DNA of 64,000 bases from NCBI RefSeq assembly GCF_027580225.2, contig NC_073361.2:19849001-19913000 (forward strand), in the 5' to 3' direction. A program made the translations under genes and the position numbers. Below, piece by piece: positions 23,060 to 33,070 of the stretch. The notes below the pieces were generated by a model. That model was not told the DNA's origin. It made no database searches and saw only the letters and a program-made list of their open reading frames with translations. Origin of the DNA: Misgurnus anguillicaudatus. Lineage: Eukaryota > Chordata > Actinopteri > Cypriniformes > Cobitidae. Positions within the stretch are counted from its first letter, which is position 1; every line of letters begins with the position of its first letter.

Positions 23060-23327
23060 ATATAGAACAGTGGTTCCCTAACTTTTTCAGCGTGCGGCCC
23101 CCCTTGTGTAGGGTACATTCCTTCGCGGCCCCTAAAACTCAAAATTTTAATAAAAAAAAAACATTAAATTATACAAAAAAGTAGTGCTTTTGGTTAGTAG
23201 CCTTATTTTTTTTAGATTTAATTAGACAGAATACATGATAAATTAATGTATTTCATAAAATGTCATAAAACTGGGGCCGCCCTGGCACCATCTCGCGGCC
23301 CACAGTTTGAAAACCACTGATATAGAA
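23060..23327. mobile_element. Non-autonomous hAT (Charlie-like), CAGTGGTT ends
   Basis: Body 23068-23319, from CAGTGGTTCCCTAACTTTTTC to GTTTGAAAACCACTG. It is flanked by an exact 8-bp duplication ATATAGAA (23060-23067 and 23320-23327). The end sequence and duplication length are diagnostic of the hAT superfamily. Confidence 0.88.
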
Positions 23328-23520
23328 TATCTAAAAATATAAATAAATATATATACACACATGTAAATGTTTGTGTGTGTGTGTATTTATATATACATAA
23401 TAATTACACACAGCAAACACTCATATCTTATGCATAAAAGGACTTTTATTTTGTATGCGATTAATCGCGATTAATCTTTGCCCAGCACTAAAATAATAAT
23501 AATCAGACGGGGGGTCGGTC

Positions 23521-23529
23521 AAGATGGCG
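23521..23529 (+). promoter_or_regulatory. YY1-like site at the LINE 5' end
   Basis: AAGATGGCG 13 bases into the LINE, followed by AC. This matches the YY1 core (AAGATGGCGGC) except one base. Mammalian L1 promoters carry a YY1 site at about the same distance from their start, where it helps set the transcription start. Function here is inferred. Confidence 0.5.
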
Positions 23530-23730
23530 ACCGTGGAGGATGTGAATATGTGAGGCTGAAAAGTTTCTTCTCCAAATTCCTCGTTTTTTGGTTTATTATA
23601 TTATCCTGACCTAGCAGTAACTTAGTAACTTTGTCTACTCTATTTTGGAGCTGTAATTGTGATAATATAGCTACTTATTAGTTAGTTTAGATCGCCGTTT
23701 CGCGCAGGCTGATTAACATCATTGCATGCT

Positions 23731-24596
23731 ATGGCGGGAAAACGCAAAGAGAGACAAAGTTCAAAAAAAGATCCTCAGAGTCAGGAGGTTTGGATGGATG
23801 CTGAGCAAGAAGTCGCGGAGATGCACAACTATACACAAATTCATCAACAACGTGAAACTTTGCTCTCTAAAGATTTGACCGAACTTGAGTCTGCTCCACA
23901 TACTCCTGACCCAAAGAAATCAAAGAACGAGCCATCCCTCCTCGACCTGCAAAATAACATCGTCAGAATGCTGACAGAAAAATTAACGAAAGAGCTGACG
24001 GGTTGGAAAAAATAATTAAAAAGAACTCTGATGGAATTGAGGCTCTCCAAAAATCCACGGAATTCTTATCCCGTGAGATCAATGACATTAAGGCAGACCT
24101 GACTGGACTGAAAACATCGAGCGATGGTCATGACAGGAAAATATTGGATTTGGAGACTAAAGTGAACGAAATGGAGAGATATAGAAGGCGTTGGAACTTG
24201 AGGCTTTATGGTCTTGACGAACATGAAGGTGAAGACATCAAACAGAAGATCGTGGATATCTGTGCCACAGTGATTCCAGATGAAAAGGTAAAGTTCGCGA
24301 CCGAGATTGACGTCGTTCATCGCATAGGAAGGAAGCTCGATGGGATTCAGAAGCCAAGAGCTGTAATACTTCTGTTCAGGTCCAGGCATATCAGAGATTT
24401 ACTGTGGAAAAATGCAAAGAAAAGCGGATTTTTGAAGGAAAAGAAGCTGAGGTTTGCTGAAGATCTGACGGTAGTTGATAAAGAAATCAGGAGTCAGCTG
24501 TGGCCAAGCGTTGAAGCGGCACGTAAAGAAGGAAGGAGGGCATATTTTGTTGGGGTCAGAGCGTTTGTGGACGGAAGGGAGATTTTTGCGAAGTAG
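23731..24596 (+). pseudogene. LINE ORF1 (RNA-binding chaperone), frameshifted
   Basis: The first part (ATG at 23731, MAGKRKERQSSKKDP) is open to a TAA at 24013-24015. The rest continues in another frame from about 24003 to 24594, so a one-base indel lies near 24000-24010. The second part has a Glu/Lys-rich coiled coil, then MERYRRRWNLRLYGL typical of the ORF1 RRM domain, then PRAVILLFRSRHIRDLLW of the C-terminal domain. In L1 elements ORF1 trimers bind the element RNA. In this copy the protein would be truncated to about 94 residues. Confidence 0.85.
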
Positions 24597-24720
24597 GCTA
24601 GGCAATGACTTTTATGTTTGATTTTTTTACGAATGCCTACAGCATGTTTTTCAGGTAAACATTAATGCTATATAGGGGTTTTGGAGATGTAAGCTTTGTT
24701 TTTGAAGGTGTTCTGTGAGT

Positions 24721-27700
24721 ATGAGTTCACTCGTTTTTTTCTCTCTCAATGTGAGGGGTATGAGAAATTTGGTTAAAAGAAAAGCAATCTTTTTGTTCTG
24801 TAAAAATTTTGTTTCTGACTTTTATTTCATCCAAGAGACCCATGCATCTGAATCAGATTTTCAGTTTTGGAAGAGTCAGTGGGGCAACGATATGTGGATG
24901 TCATACGGTAGCAATCACTCTGCAGGTGTAGCAATTTTAAAGGGTAAATTTAGAGGAAAAATTATCAAAAGTTATTCACATTCCTTGGGCAGATGGGTTA
25001 TTTTGACTGTCGAACTTAACCAGCAATTTTTTGTTTTAGGGAATATATATGCAACCAACAGTGTTGAAAGAAATAAGAGGTTAATACAGGACTTTGAAGA
25101 AAAAATTAGACACGTACTGGATAGTTTGCCTGACGCGAAAATAATTTTTGGAGGGGATTTTAATTCTGTTTGGGACAATAACATAGACTGTATTCCTCCT
25201 CGTGGAAATAGTTTAAATAACACTAATGATTTACGTAATTTGTGTTCAGGTTTGAACTTAATTGATATCTGGAGGGTTAAAAATCCGACTAAACAAGAAT
25301 TTACATGGTGTTCTGGTGACAGGAGCAAGAAATCTAGGATAGACTTTTGGCTCATTTCCAGTGTACTAGAAAATCTGGTGAGCAAGATTACTATAGAAAC
25401 TTCTGTACTCACTGATCATAAAGTAATTTGTTTGGTTATTGCCTTAAATGAAAATATTGGTAATACAAGAACACAAACATATTGGAAACTAAATAAGGCA
25501 ATATTGGGAGACGAGTTATTTAAAAAAGAAGCTAAAAATATCATTCTGAGCTGCTGGGATAATGCAAAAAAATCAAATAAGTATGGTACCAATTGGGAAT
25601 ATATGAAATATCTTATTAGAAGACAAGCCATTGTTAGGGGTAAATTAATAGCAAAATCTAAAAGGACTACAGAGGAACAAGTAATAAAAGAGATAGTTAA
25701 TTTGACAAGTATTAATGTTATTAATCAACAGGACAAACTTAGATTATTTGAATTACAATTACAGTTAGATAAGATATACGAATATAAAGCCAAGGGGGCA
25801 TTTGTAAGGTCCAGAGGGAGATGGCTGGAAGAAGGGGAGAAAAACTCCAGGTATTTCTTTAACTTAGAAAAAAGAAATATTGAGCTTAATTCTATATTAA
25901 AACTTAATATAAACGGTGAGATGTCTGAAGATCCTGTTAAAATTTCTAGTCATATTTCAACTTTTTATCGGAATTTGTATAGTAAAGAAGATGAAGGCGG
26001 TAATAGGAGGCTATTTTTTGAAAGCATTGAAGCAGATACTAAACGTATAGGTCAGGATAACATGACGCTATGTGACAAAGATATTTCTATTGAAGAAGTT
26101 AGATTTGGAATTAGTAAATTAAAGGACAACAAATCTCCTGGAAACGATGGTTTTATTAGTGAATTTTACAAGGAATTTCAAGAACAGTTATCTGAATTTC
26201 TGTTATGTGTATTTAATGAAGCTATAAATTGCGGTGAATTACCTCCGTCATTATGTCAGGGATTGATAAGTTTAATACCAAAAGCTAATAAGGACACAAC
26301 TCAAATTGACAATTGGAGACCTATTACATTACTTAATAATGACGTAAAAGTATTTTCCATTATTTTTGCAGAAAGATTAAAAAAATGTTTAGAACAAATT
26401 ATAGATGATTGTCAATCAGGATTCATGAAAGGTAGACATATAAGTAATAATATTCGTTTGGTTCTAGATTTAATAGATTACAGTGAATATATTGATAGTG
26501 AAAGTTTTATTTTTTTCGTAGATTTTTATAAAGCATTCGATACAGTTAACCACCAATTTATGTTTGAGACATTAGATTTTTTTGGCTTTGGTAATTTTTT
26601 TAAAAAGGCCATTTATACATTATATAATGGGTGTAATAGCTCAGTAAAACTCAAAAATGGCACTACCCCTAGATTTCTTTTGGAAAGAGGTATAAGGCAG
26701 GGATGCCCCATATCTCCTTTTTTGTTTTTATTAGTAACCCAGACAATGACTCTTTATATTAACAAATATAATTTTCATGGGATTAGGATTTCAGAAAGAG
26801 AAATAAAATGCTGTCAACTGGCAGATGATACGACAATATTTGTTAGAGATTCGTTACAAATTAAAAATGTGATTGATTGCTTGAATACTTTTTCATTGGT
26901 TTCAGGGTTAAAACTTAATTTAAATAAATGTGAGTTGTTTCCTCTAAAAAACTGTCAATCTCCTGACATAAATGGCATCCCTGTAAAGAGTGTTATTACC
27001 TACTTAGGAATTAAAATATGTAAAGATGAAAAGGAAAGAGGTCAGCTTAATTTTCATCCTGTGCTTCAAAAAGTTACAAATAGATTTAATCTATGGTTAA
27101 TGAGAGACTTGTCAATGAACGGCAGAATTCTTTTATCAAAAACTGAATGTTTATCTCGTCTGCTTTATCTTACTATTTCATTAGAAGTCCCTAATAATAT
27201 AATTAAAGAAGTAGACAAAAATCTATTCAATTTTATTTGGAGAAACAGATCTCATTACATTAAAAAACGTACATTGACTAATTCGGTTGGTAATGGAGGT
27301 TTAAATGTGCTTGATTTCAACACTTCAAATACAATATTAAAGAATAGATGGATTAAGCATTACTTTCAGTACAAAAACAAAATTTGGTACTTAATCCCTA
27401 ATTTAATTTTTGAAAAAATGGGTGGATTTGCTTTTCTTTTGCAGTGTGATTACGAAATTAGTAAGATTCCAGTTAGATTAAGTAATTTTCACAAGCAGGT
27501 TCTTCTTTCTTGGCTCCTTATCTATAAGCATAATTTTTCTCCAAATAAATGTATAATTTGGAATAACAGGTTTATAACATTTAAACATAAAACTTTGTTT
27601 TTTCAAAAATGGGTTGATAATGGTATTATGTTTGTTAAACAGTTGTTTAATGAAAATGGCCACCTGTATACATACGTAGAATTTCTTCAAAGGTACAATA

Positions 27701-28125
27701 TTCCAATAGTCCCTAAAGAATATTGTATTGTGTTCGATGCTATACCTGCTGGTTTAAAGTGTCTGTTTAAAGGATATGTGTATAATGACAATGTAAGTTT
27801 TAAACCTGATATTGCACTTGAAGGAGTGACCATTACCGATAAAAGATGGAATAATTATTTTATTAGGAAGTTACTTACAGAATATAGCCCAATATCTTCT
27901 AGAACATTTTGGCATTCTAAATTTGAGTGCATTGAATGGAAATATGCATGGTTGCTGCCGAAAAAATATTGTATAACAAATAAGGTGAGAGAAGTACATT
28001 TTAAAATTCTTCATTTGGTCTACCCTGTTAAAACACTGTTTCTTAGGTTTAATGATGATGCTGATGTCAGATGTGATTTTTGTGGGACAGAAAAGGAGGA
28101 TGTTGTACACTTATTTTTTAATTGA
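24721..28125 (+). CDS. LINE ORF2: endonuclease and reverse transcriptase, C-terminus lost
   Basis: Open for 1134 codons from ATG 24721 (an in-frame GTG lies two codons before). The APE-type endonuclease comes first: SLNVRGMRN, QETHASE, GGDFNSV with Asp about 146, and LTDHKV with His about 233. The reverse transcriptase follows: NWRPITLLN, FVDFYKAFD with Asp about 601, RQGCPISPFLF, and LADDT with Asp-Asp about 702-703. A Cys-rich motif (CDFCGTEKEDVVHLFF) ends the frame. In L1 these activities nick the target and copy the RNA there. TGA at 28123-28125, a second stop and a frameshift then break the C-terminus. All key endonuclease and polymerase residues I checked are present, so the enzyme cores may still fold. 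Confidence 0.92.
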   Translation: MSSLVFFSLNVRGMRNLVKRKAIFLFCKNFVSDFYFIQETHASESDFQFWKSQWGNDMWMSYGSNHSAGVAILKGKFRGKIIKSYSHSLGRWVILTVELNQQFFVLGNIYATNSVERNKRLIQDFEEKIRHVLDSLPDAKIIFGGDFNSVWDNNIDCIPPRGNSLNNTNDLRNLCSGLNLIDIWRVKNPTKQEFTWCSGDRSKKSRIDFWLISSVLENLVSKITIETSVLTDHKVICLVIALNENIGNTRTQTYWKLNKAILGDELFKKEAKNIILSCWDNAKKSNKYGTNWEYMKYLIRRQAIVRGKLIAKSKRTTEEQVIKEIVNLTSINVINQQDKLRLFELQLQLDKIYEYKAKGAFVRSRGRWLEEGEKNSRYFFNLEKRNIELNSILKLNINGEMSEDPVKISSHISTFYRNLYSKEDEGGNRRLFFESIEADTKRIGQDNMTLCDKDISIEEVRFGISKLKDNKSPGNDGFISEFYKEFQEQLSEFLLCVFNEAINCGELPPSLCQGLISLIPKANKDTTQIDNWRPITLLNNDVKVFSIIFAERLKKCLEQIIDDCQSGFMKGRHISNNIRLVLDLIDYSEYIDSESFIFFVDFYKAFDTVNHQFMFETLDFFGFGNFFKKAIYTLYNGCNSSVKLKNGTTPRFLLERGIRQGCPISPFLFLLVTQTMTLYINKYNFHGIRISEREIKCCQLADDTTIFVRDSLQIKNVIDCLNTFSLVSGLKLNLNKCELFPLKNCQSPDINGIPVKSVITYLGIKICKDEKERGQLNFHPVLQKVTNRFNLWLMRDLSMNGRILLSKTECLSRLLYLTISLEVPNNIIKEVDKNLFNFIWRNRSHYIKKRTLTNSVGNGGLNVLDFNTSNTILKNRWIKHYFQYKNKIWYLIPNLIFEKMGGFAFLLQCDYEISKIPVRLSNFHKQVLLSWLLIYKHNFSPNKCIIWNNRFITFKHKTLFFQKWVDNGIMFVKQLFNENGHLYTYVEFLQRYNIPIVPKEYCIVFDAIPAGLKCLFKGYVYNDNVSFKPDIALEGVTITDKRWNNYFIRKLLTEYSPISSRTFWHSKFECIEWKYAWLLPKKYCITNKVREVHFKILHLVYPVKTLFLRFNDDADVRCDFCGTEKEDVVHLFFN

Positions 28126-28444
28126 ATATATAGAAAAATGTTTTGGATATAATTGGAGGGCCTCATTTATAAGTGTTTTGTTATAAAAGTTTAACTTTTT
28201 GAGAAAGATGTATTTTTATTTTAATAGAGAAAAATTGCCACCAAATGAGACTTTTGTTGTTAATCTTTTATTGATTATGGGGAAATACCATATACATAAA
28301 CAAAAATGGGCTAAAGGAAAACCTAACTTTTTGTTATTTCAGATAGATATGAAACATTATGTAGAGTTACTTCTTGGTTTGAAAAATAATAAAGCAAAAC
28401 GCACTAGGTCCTTATGTGAAGCTTATACGTTATTTGTACGATGA
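28126..28444 (+). pseudogene. Remnant of LINE ORF2 C-terminus
   Basis: After the TGA the coding continues as RKMFWI with another stop, then in a shifted frame from 28199 (MRKMYFYFNREKLPPNETF) to the stop at 28442-28444, ending SLCEAYTLFVR. The stretch LLLIMGKYHIHKQKW fits L1/Tx1 ORF2 C-termini. About 100 codons are thus separated from the main frame by two stops and one frame change. Confidence 0.75.
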
Positions 28445-28616
28445 TCTCATGCCCTTATTTTCTTTTCGTTATAGTTAATTTGTATGTTTTTTTACTTTTT
28501 TATTTGTGTGTTTGTATTGTCTGATTATAATTTTTATTTTGTATGTTGTTATGAGTATTGTTGTAATGTGATTGCAAGTTAATAAAAAAAAAAAAAAAAA
28601 ATAATAATAATCAGAC

Positions 28617-29032
28617 CCACATCTAATTAAAATTATTTTTTGTTTGCCGTACGTGAGAAAATATGCATTGTATAGCCTACACTGCTTTCATGCTGAATCT
28701 CATTTCAAGGGTTAAAATAAATCGAATAAAAAATTATACAACCTGGTTTTGTCATAAGTGAGGAAGTGCATGTTACAAGAGATGCATACACACTTCACAG
28801 CTGACTGAGCAAAAGCTTAAAAACAAAAAAGACTTATTCATCTCCAAACTAGTTCCACTAGTCAATTTACGAGTCAATGACATCACTGTGCCATTTCAAA
28901 TGCAACCACAATATGACAAACATGTCATTGGGTGCCACTACACCATATATTAAATTTACATTTCCTTTGAAATGTTAATTTCACACCAAAGTGATTCTGA
29001 AAAGTCAACTGTAATTGCACAGGAGCATATAC
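28617..29032. other. Intron, nothing recognised
   Basis: Continuation of intron 6 after the LINE. No feature identified. Confidence 0.4.
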
Positions 29033-29462
29033 ACTGCAAAAAATGACTTACTTTCTTAGTATTTTTGTTATGTTTTCAGTAAAAATATTAAAAAATATTG
29101 TAGATGTATTTTCTTGATAAGCAAAATGACCTAGGAAAATAAGTCTAGTTTATAGACAAAAAATAAACAATTTAAGCGGATTTGAGCTTAAAACAAGCAA
29201 AAAATTCTGCCAATGGAATAAGAAATATTTTCTTGAATTAAGTGTTTAAGAAAAAAGTAAACTCATTTTAAGAAAATTTTTCTAATTCCATAGGCAGATT
29301 ATTATATTTTTTTTGCTTGTTTTAAGCACTAATTTACTTTTTGTCCTTTTTTTTCCTAGGTCATTTTTCTCTTCAAGAAAATACATCTTAATTTAAGAAT
29401 TTTTAGATATTTTTACTGAAAACAAGAAAAAAGTACTAAGTAAGAAAGTAATTTTTTGCAGT
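29033..29462. mobile_element. Palindromic MITE, ACTGCAAAAAAT ends
   Basis: Starts ACTGCAAAAAATGACTTACT and ends with the inverse AGTAATTTTTTGCAGT. The two halves form a long imperfect inverted repeat with AAACAAGCAAAAAATTCTG and its inverse. Common teleost repeat type; I could not confirm a target duplication. Confidence 0.75.
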
Positions 29463-29726
29463 ATAGCTTTGTGTATTACGCTTAATGTTGGCTCATAAGG
29501 CAAAAAATTAAACGTGCCCTTATTTGGATAAATTGTCTGCTAAATAAATACATGTAAATGAAAAGATCATATAAAGCTTTTCTATAACAGCGCTGACATC
29601 ACCGTGTTCTTTGATGCCATTCCCCAGTCCTAATGGGGTTAGTGCAAACAAAGCCGATGATATGCCCATTGTGTGATGTCGTTTTGAACGTGAAGGGGTG
29701 TGTGCATGCGAGCCTGCGTGACGCAC

Positions 29727-29841
29727 CTGTAGAGTGTTTGCGCACTCGCTCAGAGCCTTTGAGAACGGAGGCTTTAAGATCTCCCAGCGACCTGGACGCC
29801 CTCATCTCGCTCTGCTTGTCTTGGCCGCTCACCTGAAGGAA
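29727..29841 (-). CDS. map3k3: MAP3K3-like, coding exon 6: linker, with possible tandem acceptors
   Basis: The exon codes for about residues 126-163 and then the first base of Gly164. It reads (FLQ)VSGQDKQSEMRASRS, then LGDLKASVLKGSERVRKHST. It corresponds to human MEKK3 VSRQVRIKASQSAGDI, a Ser-rich linker after PB1. Two AGs could be used: one just before 29841, directly after a strong pyrimidine tract, and one nine bases further in, before 29832. Both keep the frame and differ only by Phe-Leu-Gln. I give the longer form because of the tract; the shorter start at 29832 is a real alternative. The donor is GTGCGT. Confidence 0.8.
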
Positions 29842-30145
29842 CTGTGGGAAAGGGGAGGTGAAGATACATGAGTTTGACTACATGTGGAAACATGTGTGTT
29901 TGGTTACAATTCTTGTAATATTTGGCAGAAAGTTGACAGCTGCTAAATCTTTTCCTTAAAGGGTCATAGGTTTTCAATTGAAGCTACTGGGGTTCAACAA
30001 CAAACAGGATGTGAGTAAAGGGAACTTGTGGTTTAAGAACTATTTCAAGTCCAGGTCAAGTTTTCAGTGCGTCTCTTTAGTTTTGGTTTTGGCTCAGGTT
30101 TGAGTTTAGCTTGGGTGGCTTGTCTTTGTTTTGGCTTGGACTCAC

Positions 30146-30262
30146 GTGGTTGTTGGGAGGTGTTTTCAGAATCACTCTCAGCAGGTTGTTCATTCCAGAG
30201 CTGGAGCTCAAAGCCTGAAGTGCTCGGTCCAAATCCTCCTGACACTTCAAAGCCGCCAACAT
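30146..30262 (-). CDS. map3k3: MAP3K3-like, coding exon 5: end of PB1 domain
   Basis: This 39-codon exon (about residues 87-125) starts MLAALKCQEDLDRALQAL and ends KTPPNNH. It aligns with human MEKK3 LSILLKNQDDLDKAIDIL and the strand that follows it. The conserved QEDLDRA turn and helix mark the end of the PB1 fold. The acceptor is CTCCCAG before 30262. The donor is the perfect consensus GTGAGT after 30146, so an open reading frame that continues past it is intron. Phase 0 at both ends. Confidence 0.9.
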
Positions 30263-30782
30263 CTGGGAGCAGAAGGGCATTGTAAACGTTGTGTATTTAC
30301 ATGGTTAAAAATGAGTTTTGCATTGACAGATCTTTAAACTTAATTTCCTTCCGTTTACATAGCAAAACTATACTTGTGGTAGACTGTGGTAAACCAATAG
30401 GGGGTTTTGTAATGATGACAAAATGGTGAACAAAGGTGACAAAATGGGAACATTAGCCATCATGATTATTTAAAGTCCATACTAAAACTTTACATAATTG
30501 ATAATTTTTCAACCTCAATTCAATTGCTAAAAGTAATTTAACAATCATTTTACAAAAAAAAAAAAAAACGCAAGCGTTGCTGTCTAAAAATGTCTGGGTT
30601 ATTTTAAAACCCATACTGGTTAAATATTGGACAGAACACACTGCTGGGTTAAAATTGACCCAATGCTTAGATGCAAAGTTTACATTTTTACAATCAGGCA
30701 TTTGGTAGACGCTTTTACCCAAAGCGATTTAGCAAGGAAAAGTTACCAAAAGCTAATTAAGTTACCAGGAACAATGTGTTAC
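30263..30782. repeat. Short intron with part of a TCTAAAAATG MITE
   Basis: At about 30582-30665 the sequence TCTAAAAATGTCTGGGTTAT through AACACACTGCTGGGTT matches one arm of the element at 49029-49255. The rest of the intron shows nothing else. Confidence 0.55.
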
Positions 30783-30882
30783 CTCTTTATCAGAGTAGTA
30801 GAGGTCCATTTGCTGTCCAAAAGCCTCCGTCACCTTCTGAAGGAGATCTTTGAACTTCAGCGGCCTCTGAAACGGGATGATC
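30783..30882 (-). CDS. map3k3: MAP3K3-like, coding exon 4: PB1 domain middle
   Basis: This exon codes for about residues 54-86. It starts IIPFQRPLKFKDLLQKVTEA and contains FGQQMDLYYSDKE. It aligns with human MEKK3 [20 protein letters not shown] and FGQPLDLHYMNNE. The acceptor is CTGTTAG and the donor GTAACA. The first base completes Arg53 from the 38-nt exon (CG|G), and the exon ends in phase 0. It supplies the second strand, first helix and third strand of the PB1 fold. Lys and Arg residues in this part would form the basic face used for pairing (family knowledge). Confidence 0.9.
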
Positions 30883-31004
30883 CTAACAGAAAAAAACACC
30901 ACAAAATCTAATCAAACCAAGACAACTATTGGGCACCTGCAGTTTTATATTACAATGAACAAGGCTTTCTTCATTCCTTTTTTATAAAGGGGTGGTGATT
31001 GTAT

Positions 31005-33070
31005 ATATGAAGAGTTTGGTTCCAAAAAGCGATAAACACCATTTGAAAAAAGAAATTAAAATCAGTGTTGTATCAGGTCAGTATTAAAGGCACAAAAGAG
31101 TATGTTTTGTTTTATACATTTTTGCAATATTACTTGAAACTGTCTTTACTAACGGATAAAAGACTATTTATTAGGTGCACTGAAAGTAATAATATTAATA
31201 TACGTCATCTGTGCACAAGGTAGGGCCTTAAAAACATCAGCCAATCGTTGACGCAATCATCGCAATCTTCATTGGCCCTCTGGCTTGTCAATCACTGCCA
31301 TTACGTTTCTTGTGAGAGACGTGCACGCTCCAGTAACTCTACACAGGCGACGCATGCGCATAGCGCATGAAACTCCGTCGTAAGTTTCGGTTTGTTTTCC
31401 TTGTCACTCCTGCTTTCCTCCTCGAATTTGCACCATGTAGAGAAGAAACCCGAAGGAGGACGTAAAAGAAAGACTTTTTAAGTCGCTAAGAAGAGGAGAA
31501 AATTGTCAGAAGAACGTAGTGTAACCAAAGTCGTTATTGGAGAAACATTTCAACGCTGGATAGCAATGAAGGAACAGAGAGGTGTCAAGACAGACACACA
31601 GTTCGCAAAAATTCTCCTCGGCAGGTAACAGTGATTATTCTTTTTTTGTGGAATAATTATTGTTGTACTGTTATTCAGGTATATCGATGTTGTTCTTGTT
31701 TATTGTTTATTTGGATACCCATTAGCTTCCACAAAGTGGTTGCTACTCTTCCTGGGGTCCACAGAGTTGCACAATACAAAAAAATCATTCAAACAAATAA
31801 AATAATAACAAAAATACAATTACTAATCCAGTCACATCACAAAACTATACCCATACATATTAATAGTAGCAGCACTGTAGTTGTAAGGCAGTGACCAGTC
31901 TGCTACATGCTAGTTGAAATTTGAGTAGCGTCGACTGATCTAATGTTACATCTTATGTGTTTATTATCATATCATTTCACGCAAAACAGCATATGCCGGT
32001 GGTAAACAAACACTCGTGTTCAAATACTCGTGCACGAGTTTTGGAAGGCGTTCCCTAAAAATGAACTTTGAAGGAGGGGGGCTGTTCCTACGCATGTGCT
32101 TATTGCAAAAACTCAGTAACAGTCTTTGGATTCTCAGTAGGTGAAAACATCATCTTTTGCGCCTTTAAAAAGTAAATTCTTAATTTTACGCAAAATCCTT
32201 TATCCGCTGTGTTATTCTGTAATCTTTTCTCCCTTTTTTCCCAAAATGTGATAAACGCCAGTCCTCCATCTCTACAGAGTGCAATAAATCCGCTCAACAA
32301 ATCACAGCGCACCATTCCACGCATTGTAAACAATAATTGAATATACACTGAATCCTAGTTTTCCTCATCTACTTTGTACTTCGTGATTAACAAACAAACT
32401 AAAACAAAATAATACTTTGTGGGCATTGATAAACCTGTAGTGGTTTTCTGTAGCGGAGAAGAAACGTAAGCCACTTGGGCGACAAAAAAATGCCGTCTGT
32501 TGCTTGTTTTCAAACGAAAGCATCAAGCTTCTGTCATGCTTACACATTGACCCCAGGGGATCTTATGAAAAACGTATTATTTGACTTGAAGTCAACGAAA
32601 ATCGAGCAGGAGTCAAAACATTTTACAGCTGATTGATGTCAAAAAAGTTCAGCGACGACGTCCCAAGGATGACAGCACCAATGACAGTGTTCTTAATATG
32701 ACAAAGTAAGTGTTTTGATTAATGACATTAATGTTTATATTTTTAATCAGTGTGTACAACTAGTCAACTAAATTAATATAACATGGCAAAGATAAATGCA
32801 CACTTATATATTGATTCAATAGATTTATAGAATTTTGAAGAAAACTTGTATTTATTGCATTTTGCAGAAAAAAATAATCAGTTTTTATAATAAATCTTTG
32901 AAAATCAAATTATGGATTTAAATTTTTTATTATAACCTAAAGATGCTATGTGAAAATTTGTGACAGAAAATAGTGGTTTCATTTTGTCACTTTCTTGGTA
33001 TAGAAAACACATTTTTACCAAAATCAGTCAAAATGGATTTTATTGCATTTTGGAACCAAACTCTTCATAT
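31005..33070. mobile_element. 2-kb DNA transposon with GAGTTTGGTTCCAAAA ends
   Basis: Inverted ends ATATGAAGAGTTTGGTTCC at 31005 and GGAACCAAACTCTTCATAT ending at 33070. The right-hand 330 bp match the short element at 6534-6875. The interior contains a GC-rich leader (31240-31440) and a coding relic with a splice donor (31443-31624). No transposase catalytic region was recognised, so the superfamily is uncertain. Confidence 0.65.
31443..31624 (+). pseudogene. Coding relic inside the 2-kb transposon
   Basis: One frame reads KKPEGGRKRKTF, a TAA at 31479-31481, then VAKKRRKLSEERS and VTKVVIGETFQRWIAMKEQR with GVKTDTQFAKILL, followed by GGCAG|GTAACAG, a good splice donor at 31625. The pattern (IGxxFxRWxxxK, D.EFA..LL) resembles the N-terminal exon of several fish transposon-associated proteins as I recall them. 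The stop breaks it. The domain name is not certain. Confidence 0.45.

Larger units (their letters stand above)
22521..23491. mobile_element. Nest of elements inside a GATTAATCGC inverted-repeat element
   Basis: A 24-bp perfect inverted pair (GATTAATCGCATACAAAATA and on) at 22521-22544 and 23443-23466 frames the nest. The right side runs on to GCCCAGCACTA near 23491. The flanks hold AT and GT simple repeats. Two other elements (22673-23050 and 23068-23319) sit inside. The L1 LINE is inserted just beyond the right end. Confidence 0.65.
23492..28616 (+). mobile_element. L1/Tx1-type LINE, near full length, with target duplications
   Basis: Body 23509-28599, flanked by an exact 17-bp duplication AATAATAATAATCAGAC at 23492-23508 and 28600-28616. 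It has a 5' UTR of about 210 bp starting GGGGGGTCGGTC, two ORFs, a short 3' UTR and a poly(A) tail at about 28584-28601. It is antisense to the host kinase gene, in intron 6. The ORF content (coiled-coil/RRM ORF1, then APE endonuclease plus reverse transcriptase ORF2) is that of L1-clade LINEs; the Tx1 group is the nearest I recognise. The identical duplications suggest fairly recent insertion, but the ORFs are damaged. Confidence 0.92.
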
